Source of the DNA: Streptomyces lichenis
GTDB lineage: Bacteria; Actinomycetota; Actinomycetes; Streptomycetales; Streptomycetaceae
Direction: 5' to 3'
DNA length: 64,000 bases
Assembly (NCBI RefSeq): GCF_023218175.1
Contig: NZ_JALPTH010000019.1
Span: forward strand, 94,544-158,543
The notes under the pieces are model-generated. The model saw only the letters and a list, made by a program, of their open reading frames with translations. It had not been told where the DNA came from and did not search any database. Below, in pieces: positions 54,895 through 62,977 of the stretch (position 1 is its first letter; the number at the start of each line of letters is the position of its first letter). The position numbers were made by a program, and so were the translations under genes.

Positions 54895-55922
54895 ACCGCC
54901 GCCCCCTCGCCGGACCACTCGTCAAGTCCCTGGTCTTCGTGCTGGCCACCGTGCTCGCCACCGGCGTCCTCGCCTTCTCCATCGCCAACAAGGGCGTCGG
55001 CGACACCGTCGCCTACACCGCCCGTTTCACCGATGTCACCGGACTCACCGAAGGGGACGGGGTGCGCGTCGCCGGGGTCAAGGTCGGCCAGGTCGACTCC
55101 ATACGGGTCGCCGACCGCCGGATCGCCGAGGTCCGCTTCACTGTGCAGAAGGGCCGCGCCCTGCCCGCCACCACCACCGCCTCGGTGAAGTACCTCAACA
55201 TGGTCGGCCAGCGCTATATCGCCCTGGACCGCGGCCCCGGACCGGTCGGCCGCGCCCTGCCGCCCGGAGCGGTCATCCCCCTGGAGCGCACCACCCCCGC
55301 CCTCGACCTCACCCAGCTGTTCAACGGCTTCCAGCCGCTGTTCGAAGGGCTCAGTGCCAAGGAGGTCAACAGCCTGGCCGGCTCCATCGTCCAGGTCCTC
55401 CAGGGCGAGGGCGGCACCGTGGACGCCCTCCTGGAGCACGTGGGCTCGCTCACCACCACCGTCGCCGCCAAGGACCGGGTGATCGGCGAGGTCATCGGCA
55501 ACCTCACCACCGTGCTGAAGACCGTCAACGACCGCGAGGAGGGCTTCGACCAACTCGTCACCACCCTCCAGCAGATGGTCAGCGGCTTCGCCGGCGACCG
55601 CGAGCCGCTCGGCGAGGCGGTCGCCGCCCTCGGCTCGCTCGCCGGCACCACCGCCGGGCTCCTGGAGGACGGCCGCGCCCCGCTGAAGGAGGACATCCAC
55701 CAGCTCGGCCGGCTCTCCGGCCAACTCGCCGACGGCACCCCGCAGATCGAACGGTTCCTCACCAACACCCCGGCCAAGATGCAGGCCGTGGGACGGCTCG
55801 CCTCCTACGGCTCCTGGATCAACCTCTACCTCTGCGAGGCCAGGGTCTCCGGGGTCACCACCTCCGACGGCTCCACCCCGCCCACCGGCATCCCGCTCAC
55901 CGAATCGAGGTGCCGCGCATGA
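54891..55922 (+). CDS. MCE family protein, 2nd of six
   Basis: A 343-residue protein starting at GTG 54891 (4-bp overlap). The anchor is LVKSLVFVLATVLATGVLAFSIA (about 10-32); the MCE domain follows (YTARFTDVTGLTEGDGVRVAGVKVGQVDSI ... YLNMVGQRYIALDRG), then a helical region (VNSLAGSIVQVLQGEGGTVDALLEHVG). The C-terminus has YLCEARV and ESRCRA Cys residues, perhaps a disulfide. By position it is MceB-like. It is coupled to the next gene by ATGA. Confidence 0.92.
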   Translation: MNRRPLAGPLVKSLVFVLATVLATGVLAFSIANKGVGDTVAYTARFTDVTGLTEGDGVRVAGVKVGQVDSIRVADRRIAEVRFTVQKGRALPATTTASVKYLNMVGQRYIALDRGPGPVGRALPPGAVIPLERTTPALDLTQLFNGFQPLFEGLSAKEVNSLAGSIVQVLQGEGGTVDALLEHVGSLTTTVAAKDRVIGEVIGNLTTVLKTVNDREEGFDQLVTTLQQMVSGFAGDREPLGEAVAALGSLAGTTAGLLEDGRAPLKEDIHQLGRLSGQLADGTPQIERFLTNTPAKMQAVGRLASYGSWINLYLCEARVSGVTTSDGSTPPTGIPLTESRCRA

Positions 55923-57037
55923 GGACCCCCTGGTCGCGGGGGAGTGCCGCCACCGGCACCGCCTCCGCCGCTCCCCCCAAGGACGCCCCGGCACGCCCTG
56001 GCCGCCGGCGCCCCCGGCTCACCCGCACCCCGCTCAGCTCCCGCGACCCGGTCGCCGTGGGACTGGTCGGGCTGCTCCTGCTCGCCCTGATCGCCGCCCT
56101 CGTCTACAAGATCGACGCCTTCACCGGCGGCACCGAGTACACCGCCGACTTCACCGAGGCCGCCGGACTGGACGAGGGCGACGAGGTGCGGATCGCCGGC
56201 GTCAAGGTCGGCGAGGTCACCTCCATCTCCCTGGACGGCGCCAAGGTGAAGGTCGCCTTCGAGATCGCCGACCAGACCTGGATCGGGGACGCCACCACCG
56301 CCGCCATCGCCATCAGGACCCTGCTCGGCGAGAAGTACCTGGCCCTGGACCCCCTCGGGAGCTCGCCCCAGGACCCTACCCGGCGCATCCCCGCCACCCG
56401 CACCACCTCGCCCTTCGACGTCACCCAGGCCTTCACCGGCCTCGGCGAGACCATCGACGCCCTGGACACCGACCAGCTCGCCAAGAGCTTCGAGGCCATC
56501 TCCGCCACCTTCGCCGACTCCCCGCCCGACGTCCGCGCCGCCGCCACCGGGCTGTCCGCCCTCTCCCGCACCGTCTCCGCCCGGGACACCCAGCTCGCCG
56601 AACTCCTCGCCGGAAGCCGCAAACTGAGCAAGAGCCTCGCCGACAAGAAGAGCAGCTTCGAACTCCTCCTGGAGGACGGCTCCGCCCTGCTGGGCGAGCT
56701 CCAGGCCCGCCGCGACGCCATCCATCTGCTGCTCACCGGCGCCCGCGATCTCGGCACCCAACTGACCGGCCTGGTTGAGGACAACAACCGCCGACTCGGC
56801 CCCACCCTCGCCTCGCTCAGCCGGGTGACCGGTGTGCTCGCCCGCAACCGCGACAGCCTGGACCGCACCCTGGCCCTCGCCGGACCGTACTACCGGCTGG
56901 TCGGCAACACCCTCGGCAACGGCCGCTGGCTGGACACCTATGTCTGCGGACTGGTGCCCCGCAGCTATCTGCCCGCCGGCACACCCCCCGCCACCGGCTG
57001 TATGCCGCCCACCCCGAAGGGAGGCGGTGCCCGGTGA
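55919..57037 (+). CDS. MCE family protein, 3rd of six
   Basis: A 372-residue protein. ATG 55919 gives the operon's usual ATGA overlap; GTG 55910 is an alternative that adds three residues. The anchor is VAVGLVGLLLLALIAALVYKI (about 42-62), after a basic Arg/Pro tail. The MCE domain reads YTADFTEAAGLDEGDEVRIAGVKVGEVTSI ... LLGEKYLALDPLG, and the helical part includes VTQAFTGLGETIDALDTDQLAKSFEAISATF. It ends TYVCGLVPRSYLP...GCMPP, the Cys-containing tail common in Mce proteins. MceC-like by position. Confidence 0.92.
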   Translation: MRTPWSRGSAATGTASAAPPKDAPARPGRRRPRLTRTPLSSRDPVAVGLVGLLLLALIAALVYKIDAFTGGTEYTADFTEAAGLDEGDEVRIAGVKVGEVTSISLDGAKVKVAFEIADQTWIGDATTAAIAIRTLLGEKYLALDPLGSSPQDPTRRIPATRTTSPFDVTQAFTGLGETIDALDTDQLAKSFEAISATFADSPPDVRAAATGLSALSRTVSARDTQLAELLAGSRKLSKSLADKKSSFELLLEDGSALLGELQARRDAIHLLLTGARDLGTQLTGLVEDNNRRLGPTLASLSRVTGVLARNRDSLDRTLALAGPYYRLVGNTLGNGRWLDTYVCGLVPRSYLPAGTPPATGCMPPTPKGGGAR

Positions 57038-58161
57038 ACCCCCGACGCCTCACCGGAATCGGCGCCGGACTCGTGCTCGTCGCCGTGGCCGCCGCTTCCG
57101 GGATCAGCGCCCTGGACCGCTCCGAGTCCCCCCGTGTCACCGCCCTGTTCGACCGCGCCACCGGCGTCTACGAGGGCAACGACCTGCGCGTCCTCGGCGT
57201 CAAGGTCGGCACCGTGGACGCCGTGCGCCCCCGGGGCACCAAGGTCGAGGTGGTCCTCCGTCTCGACGAGGACGCCCCCGTCCCGGCCGGTGCCCGGGCC
57301 GTGATCGTCGCCCCCAGCCTGGTCGCCGACCGCTACGTCCAGCTCAGCCCCGCCTACACCGGCGGCCCCCGGCTCGCCGACGGCGCCGTGCTGCCCGCCG
57401 ACCGCAACGCCGCTCCGCTCGACGTGGACGAGCTCTACGCCTCGGTCACCGAACTGAGCCAGGCCCTCGGCCCGGACGGCGCCAACGCCGACGGTGCCCT
57501 CGCCGGTCTCCTGGACACCGGAGCGGCCAACCTCAAGGGCAACGGCAAGGCGATCGGCGACTCCATCGAGGAGTTCGGCAAGGCCGCCCGCACCCTGGAC
57601 GACAGCAGCGGCGACCTGTTCGCCACCCTCGCCCACCTCCAGACCTTCACCACCATGCTGAAGGAGAAGGACACCACCGTCCGCGACGCCGAACGCCGGC
57701 TCGCCTCCGTCACCGGCTTCCTCGCCGACGACAAGGAGAACCTGGCCGCCGCCCTCCGCGAACTCGGCGGCGCCCTCGCCCAGGTGAAGACCTTCATCGA
57801 GGACCACCGCGGGGCGCTCAAGAAGAACGTGGACCAACTGCTCCCGGTCACCCAGGCCCTGGCCGACCAGCGCGCCTCACTCGCCGAGCTCCTGGACACC
57901 GCCCCGCTCGCCGCGGGCAACGCGCTCGCCGCCTACGACCCGGTCCACCGCACCCTCAACGGACGCGCCAATATCAACGAACTCAGCCCCGCCGCCCCCG
58001 ACTCCACCGCCCCCGCCGGGCTCGTCCCGGTCCAGGACCCCGCCCGCCGTGCCGCCCTCCCCGCCCTCCCGCTCCCCGCCGTCGGCCCCCTCTACGGCAC
58101 GCCGGAGCAGGCCCCGGCCGCCAAGAGTGCGAGGAAGACCGCGAAGGGAGCCACCCGATGA
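57034..58161 (+). CDS. MCE family protein, 4th of six
   Basis: A 375-residue protein starting at GTG 57034. The short N-terminus has the anchor LTGIGAGLVLVAVAAASGIS (about 5-24). The MCE domain is VTALFDRATGVYEGNDLRVLGVKVGTVDAV ... LVADRYVQLSPAYTGG, and the helical part contains YASVTELSQALGPDGANADGALAGLL and KAIGDSIEEFGKAARTLDDSSGDLFATLAHLQTF. The C-terminus is Pro-rich with a basic end. MceD-like by position. It overlaps the lipoprotein gene by ATGA. Confidence 0.92.
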   Translation: MNPRRLTGIGAGLVLVAVAAASGISALDRSESPRVTALFDRATGVYEGNDLRVLGVKVGTVDAVRPRGTKVEVVLRLDEDAPVPAGARAVIVAPSLVADRYVQLSPAYTGGPRLADGAVLPADRNAAPLDVDELYASVTELSQALGPDGANADGALAGLLDTGAANLKGNGKAIGDSIEEFGKAARTLDDSSGDLFATLAHLQTFTTMLKEKDTTVRDAERRLASVTGFLADDKENLAAALRELGGALAQVKTFIEDHRGALKKNVDQLLPVTQALADQRASLAELLDTAPLAAGNALAAYDPVHRTLNGRANINELSPAAPDSTAPAGLVPVQDPARRAALPALPLPAVGPLYGTPEQAPAAKSARKTAKGATR

Positions 58162-59345
58162 GCCCCCGACCGCGCCCCGCAACAGCCTCCCGTCGTAGCC
58201 GCCGCACCCGCCGTCCCCCCGCCCTGCTCACCCTTCTCCTCACCGCCGCCCTCGCCGGCTGCTCCGCCCCCGGCATCGAACTCACCGGAATCGAGCAACT
58301 GCCGCTGCCCGGCGGTGCCGACCTGGGCGACCACCCCTACGAGGTCACCGCCGAGTTCGCCGATGTCCTCAGCCTCGTCCCGCAGTCGGCGGTCAAGGTC
58401 AACGACGTCGCCGTCGGCCGGGTCACCCGGATCACCCTCGACCCCGACGACTGGTCTGCCACCGTCACCATGAAGGTCAACGGCGAGGTACGCCTCCCCG
58501 CCAACGCCTACGCCCGGCTGGAGCAGTCCAGCCTGCTCGGCGAGAAGTACGTGCAGCTCACCGCGCCCGCCAAGGCCCGCGGCAGTCTCGGCGACGGCGC
58601 CCGCATCCCGGCCGGCCGCACCGACCGCAACCCCGAGGTCGAGGAGGTCTTCGGCGCCCTCTCCCTGGTGCTCAACGGCGGCGGCATCCAGCAGCTGCGC
58701 ACCATCGCCGGTGAGCTCGGCACCGCGCTGGGCGGCAACGAGACCGAGATCCGCTCACTCCTGACCCGTATCAACACCCTGGTCGCCGGACTCGACGGCA
58801 ACAAGGAGGACATCACCGCCGCCCTGGACGGAGTGAACCGGCTGAGCGCCACCCTCGCCACCCGCCGCCAGGACGTGGGCACCGCCCTCACCCGCCTCAG
58901 CCCCGGCCTGAAGGTCCTGGAGGAGCAGCGCGGCTCCCTGCTCACCATGCTCCGTGCGCTGGACACCCTCTCCACGGTCGCCGTGGACACCGTGGACCGC
59001 GCCAAGGAGGACATGATCGCCGACCTCAAGGCCCTGGGCCCCAGCCTCAAGGCGCTCGCCGACTCCGGGAAGGCGCTGCCCGACTCGCTCCAGGTGCTGC
59101 TGACCTATCCGTTCACCGACGAGGTGCTGCGCGGCGTCAAGGGCGACTACCTCAATGTCTACCTCGATGTCACCGCCGTCCCCGGCACTCAGATCGTGCC
59201 CGCCCTCACCCCGGGCGACGAGCCCCCGGGCCCCCAGCCGCCCGCCTCTCAGCCGCCCACCGGGGAACCCCCCACCGGCCGGGGCCTTCCGCTCCCGCTC
59301 CCCTCCACCTCCACCGGCACCCCGAACGGAGGGGCGCGTCGATGA
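58158..59345 (+). CDS. MCE family lipoprotein, 5th of six
   Basis: A 395-residue protein starting at ATG 58158. It has a basic start, hydrophobic core and lipobox LAGC with Cys35, so it is a predicted lipoprotein, as MceE proteins (LprK-like) are. The MCE domain is YEVTAEFADVLSLVPQSAVKVNDVAVGRVTRI ... LLGEKYVQLTAP (about 63-150). A helical stretch follows (LSLVLNGGGIQQLRTIAGELGTALGG), and the tail is Pro/Thr-rich with PP-SQPPTGEPPTG repeats suited to spanning the cell wall. Confidence 0.92.
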   Translation: MSPRPRPATASRRSRRTRRPPALLTLLLTAALAGCSAPGIELTGIEQLPLPGGADLGDHPYEVTAEFADVLSLVPQSAVKVNDVAVGRVTRITLDPDDWSATVTMKVNGEVRLPANAYARLEQSSLLGEKYVQLTAPAKARGSLGDGARIPAGRTDRNPEVEEVFGALSLVLNGGGIQQLRTIAGELGTALGGNETEIRSLLTRINTLVAGLDGNKEDITAALDGVNRLSATLATRRQDVGTALTRLSPGLKVLEEQRGSLLTMLRALDTLSTVAVDTVDRAKEDMIADLKALGPSLKALADSGKALPDSLQVLLTYPFTDEVLRGVKGDYLNVYLDVTAVPGTQIVPALTPGDEPPGPQPPASQPPTGEPPTGRGLPLPLPSTSTGTPNGGARR

Positions 59346-60571
59346 TCACCACCGCCATCCGGCTGAAGAACCTCGCCTTCCTGGTCGTGGGCGTCCTGGT
59401 CCTCGGCTATCTGGGGGTCCGCTACGCCGGACTCGGCCATCTCGTCGGGATCCGCGACCACTACACCGTGCGCGTGCAACTGGCCTCCACCGGAGGCCTG
59501 TTCACCCACTCCAACATCACCTACCGCGGAGTGTCCGTCGGCCGGGTCGGCCCGATCAGACTCACCGAGGACGGTGTGGAGGCCGAGCTGCGCATCAAGG
59601 ACTCGGCCCCCGCCATCCCCGCCGAGCTGGAGGCGGTGGTCGCCAACCTCTCCGCCGCCGGCGAGCAGTACATCGACCTCCGCCCCACCCGGGACGGCGG
59701 CCCCTACCTCACCGACGGCTCCGTCATCGCCCGCGCGGACACCCGGCTGCCCGCCCCGGTCACCACGGTCCTCGGCAGCGTCACCGACCTGGCCGCCTCC
59801 GTGGACACCGAGTCGCTGCGGACCGTCGTGGACGAACTGGGCACCGCGCTGGCCGGCCGGGGCGACGACCTCCAAGTGCTGCTGGACAACGGCGACTCCT
59901 TCGTCCGCGCCGCCGACGAGGCGCTGCCCACCACCACCCGGCTGATCGACGACGCCCAGACCGTGTTGCGCACCCAGGCCGAGGAGGGCGAGGCCCTCAC
60001 CGACTTCGCCTCCGGCGCCCGGGAGCTGGCCGCCCGCCTCAAGGACTCCGACACCGATCTGCGTACCCTCATCGCCACCGCCCCGCAGGCCGCCGGGCAG
60101 GTCAGCGGGCTGCTACGGGATCTCGACCCGGCCCTCGGAGTGGTGCTGGCCAATCTGCTCACCACCTCCGATGTGGCGGTGACCCGCCAGCGCGGTATCG
60201 AGGAACTGCTGGTCAAGCTCCCCGCGTTGGCCGCCGCCGGATCGACCGCGATCACCCCCTCCGGGGCCAACCTCGGGATGTCCGTGGCCTTCTTCGAACC
60301 GCTGCCCTGTACGGCGGGCTACGGCTCCACCCGCTACCGCAACGGGCTGGACCTCTCCGATCCGCCCGCGCTCAACACCCGGGCCCGCTGCACCGCCGAC
60401 CCCTCCACCGGGGTGAACGTCCGCGGCTCCGCCCAGGCCCCCGGCGGCGGCCCGGTCCCACCCGCCGCCCGCCCCGGCCCGGCAGCGACCGCCTCCACCG
60501 GCACGGCGGCACCCCGGGACATGGGCGATCTGCTGGGCCTCGGCGGACCGGACACGGGGGAGGCCCGATGA
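59342..60571 (+). CDS. MCE family protein, 6th of six
   Basis: A 409-residue protein starting at ATG 59342. The anchor is LKNLAFLVVGVLVLGYLGVRYA (about 7-28). The MCE domain reads YTVRVQLASTGGLFTHSNITYRGVSVGRVGPI ... SAAGEQYIDLRP, and the helical part is VLGSVTDLAASVDTESLRTVVDELGTALAG. The C-terminus holds PCTAGYGSTRYRNGLDLSDPPALNTRARC with two Cys, then a Pro/Ala tail. MceF-like by order. It completes the hexamer expected for an Mce importer. Confidence 0.92.
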   Translation: MITTAIRLKNLAFLVVGVLVLGYLGVRYAGLGHLVGIRDHYTVRVQLASTGGLFTHSNITYRGVSVGRVGPIRLTEDGVEAELRIKDSAPAIPAELEAVVANLSAAGEQYIDLRPTRDGGPYLTDGSVIARADTRLPAPVTTVLGSVTDLAASVDTESLRTVVDELGTALAGRGDDLQVLLDNGDSFVRAADEALPTTTRLIDDAQTVLRTQAEEGEALTDFASGARELAARLKDSDTDLRTLIATAPQAAGQVSGLLRDLDPALGVVLANLLTTSDVAVTRQRGIEELLVKLPALAAAGSTAITPSGANLGMSVAFFEPLPCTAGYGSTRYRNGLDLSDPPALNTRARCTADPSTGVNVRGSAQAPGGGPVPPAARPGPAATASTGTAAPRDMGDLLGLGGPDTGEAR

Positions 60572-61068
60572 CCGGCCGCGGACTTCCGGCGACCCGCTGG
60601 TGGTGGACGGCCGTGGCCGTGGCGGTGCTGCTCTGCGCGGCGGCCGGCTGGGCGTACGCGCACACCGCGGGCGCCCCGGACCGGCGGTACGTGCAGGCGC
60701 GGGACACCGCCCTGGACACCGGCACCCGGCAGGTGGCCCGGCTCAGCAGCGTCGATCCGCGCCGGGCCGCCGAGGCACGGACCGACTGGCTGGCGGCCTC
60801 CACCGGCGCCCTCCACGACGAACTGGAGCAGGCGAAGCCGCCGTCGAGCACCGACCCGGCCGCCCGCGCCACGGTCACCGGGGCCGCGCTCACCGCGCTG
60901 GACGAACGGGCCGGCACCGCCGAGCTGATCGCCACGGTGGAGGTGGAGACCACCCCGCGAGGGGGCAGGGCCGCCACCGACCGCAGACGCCTGGAGGCCG
61001 GCCTCACCCGTACCGCCGACGGCTGGAAGGTCAGCGCCCTCACCGCCGTACCGGTGGCCGGCTCATGA
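60568..61068 (+). CDS. Mce-associated membrane protein, 1st of four
   Basis: A 166-residue protein starting at ATG 60568 (4-bp overlap). It has one N-terminal membrane helix (TAVAVAVLLCAAAGWAYAH, about 14-32) and an extracytoplasmic NTF2-like/Mas domain: RRYVQARDTALDTGTRQVARLSSVDPRRA ... WLAASTGALHDEL ... TADGWKVSALTAVP. Mas proteins (Mam family) stabilise Mce complexes in mycobacteria. It is probably a subunit or stabiliser of this transporter. Confidence 0.85.
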   Translation: MTGRGLPATRWWWTAVAVAVLLCAAAGWAYAHTAGAPDRRYVQARDTALDTGTRQVARLSSVDPRRAAEARTDWLAASTGALHDELEQAKPPSSTDPAARATVTGAALTALDERAGTAELIATVEVETTPRGGRAATDRRRLEAGLTRTADGWKVSALTAVPVAGS

Positions 61069-61631
61069 CCGCCCCCACCGCCCCCACCACGACCGCCCCG
61101 GCCGTCCCGGCGGTCAGCGAGCCCCCGGCCGGCCGCCCCTGGCAGCGCCGGATCGCCGCGGCACTCACCCTGCTGCTGCTCGCCACCGCGGGCGTGCTGC
61201 TGTTCCTCACCACCCGCCTCGCCGACGATCCCGCCCTGGGCAACCGGGCCCTGACCGACACCGAGGCCACCGCACGGGTCGCCGGCGAGGTGGGGGGCGG
61301 GCTCGCCGAGGCCTTCTCCTACGGGCCCGACGCCACCGAGCGGGCCCGGACGGCCGCCCGGCGCCTGCTCGCCGGAAAGGCGGCCAAGCAGTACGAGGAG
61401 CTGTTCGGCCAGGTCGAGCGGCGCGCCGCCGAGCAGCGGCTCACCCTCACCACCCATGTGGTGCGCACCGGGGTCGTCCGGCTCACCGCCGACCGCGCGG
61501 AACTGCTGGTCTTCCTCGACCAGGTGGCCCAGCGCGCCGGGAAACCCGCCACCTCCGCCGCCGCCCAGCTCGCGGTCACCGCCGAACTGGCCGACGGCCG
61601 CTGGCGCATCACCACCATCCAAGCCCGATGA
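61065..61631 (+). CDS. Mce-associated membrane protein, 2nd of four
   Basis: A 188-residue protein starting at ATG 61065. A Pro/Thr-rich tail leads to a membrane helix (ALTLLLLATAGVLLFLTTRL, about 33-52), then a Mas-type external domain: NRALTDTEATARVAGEVGGGLAEAFSY ... LLAGKAAKQYEELFGQVERR ... LVFLDQVAQRAGKP ... DGRWRITTIQ. It resembles the fourth protein of this set (NTALTDIGRTSEV ... DGVWRISAID), suggesting an old duplication; the first and third proteins form a second similar pair. Confidence 0.85.
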   Translation: MTAPTAPTTTAPAVPAVSEPPAGRPWQRRIAAALTLLLLATAGVLLFLTTRLADDPALGNRALTDTEATARVAGEVGGGLAEAFSYGPDATERARTAARRLLAGKAAKQYEELFGQVERRAAEQRLTLTTHVVRTGVVRLTADRAELLVFLDQVAQRAGKPATSAAAQLAVTAELADGRWRITTIQAR

Positions 61632-62194
61632 CCCACCCATCACCCACCGGGGGTGTCCGCACGATGGCCCGTACGACGACACGCAACCCGCTGCTGACGG
61701 CCGCGGCGGTGCTCGCCCTGCTCGCGGCGGGCGGCGCCGGCTGGGGCGGCTGGTCCTGGTACGCCGCGGCGCATGACGAGTCGGCCGCCTACGCGGCCAC
61801 CCGCGACGAGGTGCTGGCCGCGGGGGAGCAGGCCGTGCAGAACATGAACACGCTCGACCACCGGGATCTGCGCCGCGGCCTGGAGACCTGGCGCGGCTCG
61901 GCCACCGGCGACCTGCTGGCCCAGCTCACCGCCGGGCGCACCGAGTTCGAGCGGCAGATCGAGCAGGCCAAGACGGTGACCAGGGCCAAGGTGCTGTCCG
62001 GGGCGGTGACCGAGCTGGACACCAGGGCCGGCCGGGCCAGCGTGATGGTCGCCCTGCGGGTGACGGTGACCCCGCCCAAGGGCGCGCCGACCGAGAAGGA
62101 GAGCCGGATGCTCGGCGAACTGACCCGTACCCCCGAGGGCTGGAAGCTGAGCGCCCTCGGCCAGGCCCCGGTCGGCAGCGCCGCCACCGGCTGA
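61628..62194 (+). CDS. Mce-associated membrane protein, 3rd of four
   Basis: A 188-residue protein starting at ATG 61628 by overlap (ATG 61664, MART, is also possible). The membrane helix is LLTAAAVLALLAAGGAGWGGWSW (about 22-44), and the external domain reads TRDEVLAAGEQAVQNMNTLDHRDLRRGLETWRGSATGDLL ... AKVLSGAVTELDTRAGRASVMVALRVTV ... PEGWKLSALGQAP. It is closely similar in layout to the first protein of this set. Probable subunit or stabiliser of the Mce complex in the cell envelope. Confidence 0.85.
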   Translation: MTHPSPTGGVRTMARTTTRNPLLTAAAVLALLAAGGAGWGGWSWYAAAHDESAAYAATRDEVLAAGEQAVQNMNTLDHRDLRRGLETWRGSATGDLLAQLTAGRTEFERQIEQAKTVTRAKVLSGAVTELDTRAGRASVMVALRVTVTPPKGAPTEKESRMLGELTRTPEGWKLSALGQAPVGSAATG

Positions 62195-62206
62195 GAGGAC
62201 GAGACC

Positions 62207-62977
62207 ATGTCGACCACCCGCCACCTGGTCAACCGGCGCCGCCGTCTGATCACCACCACCCCGCCCCGTACCGCCGCCCCCGCCACCATCCGCAAGCCGG
62301 CCCCGGAGCCCGCCGCGTCGTCCCCGGACCCGGCCGAGGCATCACCCGACCCGGCCGAAGCGTCTCCGGACGCGGCCGAGGCGTCCCCCACTCCCCACTC
62401 CCGCCTCCACGGCCTCCGGGGCCGCCGCCTCCCGCTCGCCCTCGCCGCCGCCACCGTCCTGCTCGGTGCCTTCGGGGCCTGGGCCGCCAGTGAGGCCGCG
62501 GCCCTGCGCGAGGCACCCGCCCTGCGCAACACGGCCCTCACCGACATCGGCCGGACCAGCGAGGTCACCGGCCAGATCGGCAAGGCGGTGAGCGCACTCT
62601 TCTCCTACGACCACGCCGCCCCCGCCGCCGCCGACCGGGCGGTCCGCGACCACCTCACCGGCAAGGCGGTCGAGCAGCACCGCGCCATGCTGGCCCCGGT
62701 CCGCGCCCAGGGGCCCGGGCAGAAGCTCGTGCTGACCACCACCGTCACCCACACCGGGGTCGAGCTGATCGACGGGGACCGGGCCCGGGTGCTGGTCTAC
62801 GCCGACCAGCGCAACACCCGCACCGCGGCGGCCGAGAAGGGCACCAAGGGAGCCAAGGACAAGACGGCGGCGGGCGGGGACACCACCTACGGTGCCGCGA
62901 TGCTGGCCGTGGAGGCGGTACGCAAGGACGGCGTCTGGCGGATCAGCGCCATCGACACCCTGGGAGCCGGCTCATGA
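62207..62977 (+). CDS. Mce-associated membrane protein, 4th of four, with heptad Pro/Asp repeats
   Basis: A 256-residue protein starting at ATG 62207, 12 bp after the preceding stop. The cytoplasmic tail (1-70) is basic and then has three tandem DPAEASP-like repeats (residues 41-61, 62327-62389). A membrane helix (LPLALAAATVLLGAFGAWAAS, about 75-95) is followed by the Mas-type domain: NTALTDIGRTSEVTGQIGKAVSALFSYD ... LTTTVTHTGVELIDGDRARVLVYADQ ... DGVWRISAIDTLG. A Lys/Ala-rich loop (AAAEKGTKGAKDKTAAGG) interrupts the domain. It is coupled by ATGA to the transglycosylase gene. Confidence 0.83.
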   Translation: MSTTRHLVNRRRRLITTTPPRTAAPATIRKPAPEPAASSPDPAEASPDPAEASPDAAEASPTPHSRLHGLRGRRLPLALAAATVLLGAFGAWAASEAAALREAPALRNTALTDIGRTSEVTGQIGKAVSALFSYDHAAPAAADRAVRDHLTGKAVEQHRAMLAPVRAQGPGQKLVLTTTVTHTGVELIDGDRARVLVYADQRNTRTAAAEKGTKGAKDKTAAGGDTTYGAAMLAVEAVRKDGVWRISAIDTLGAGS

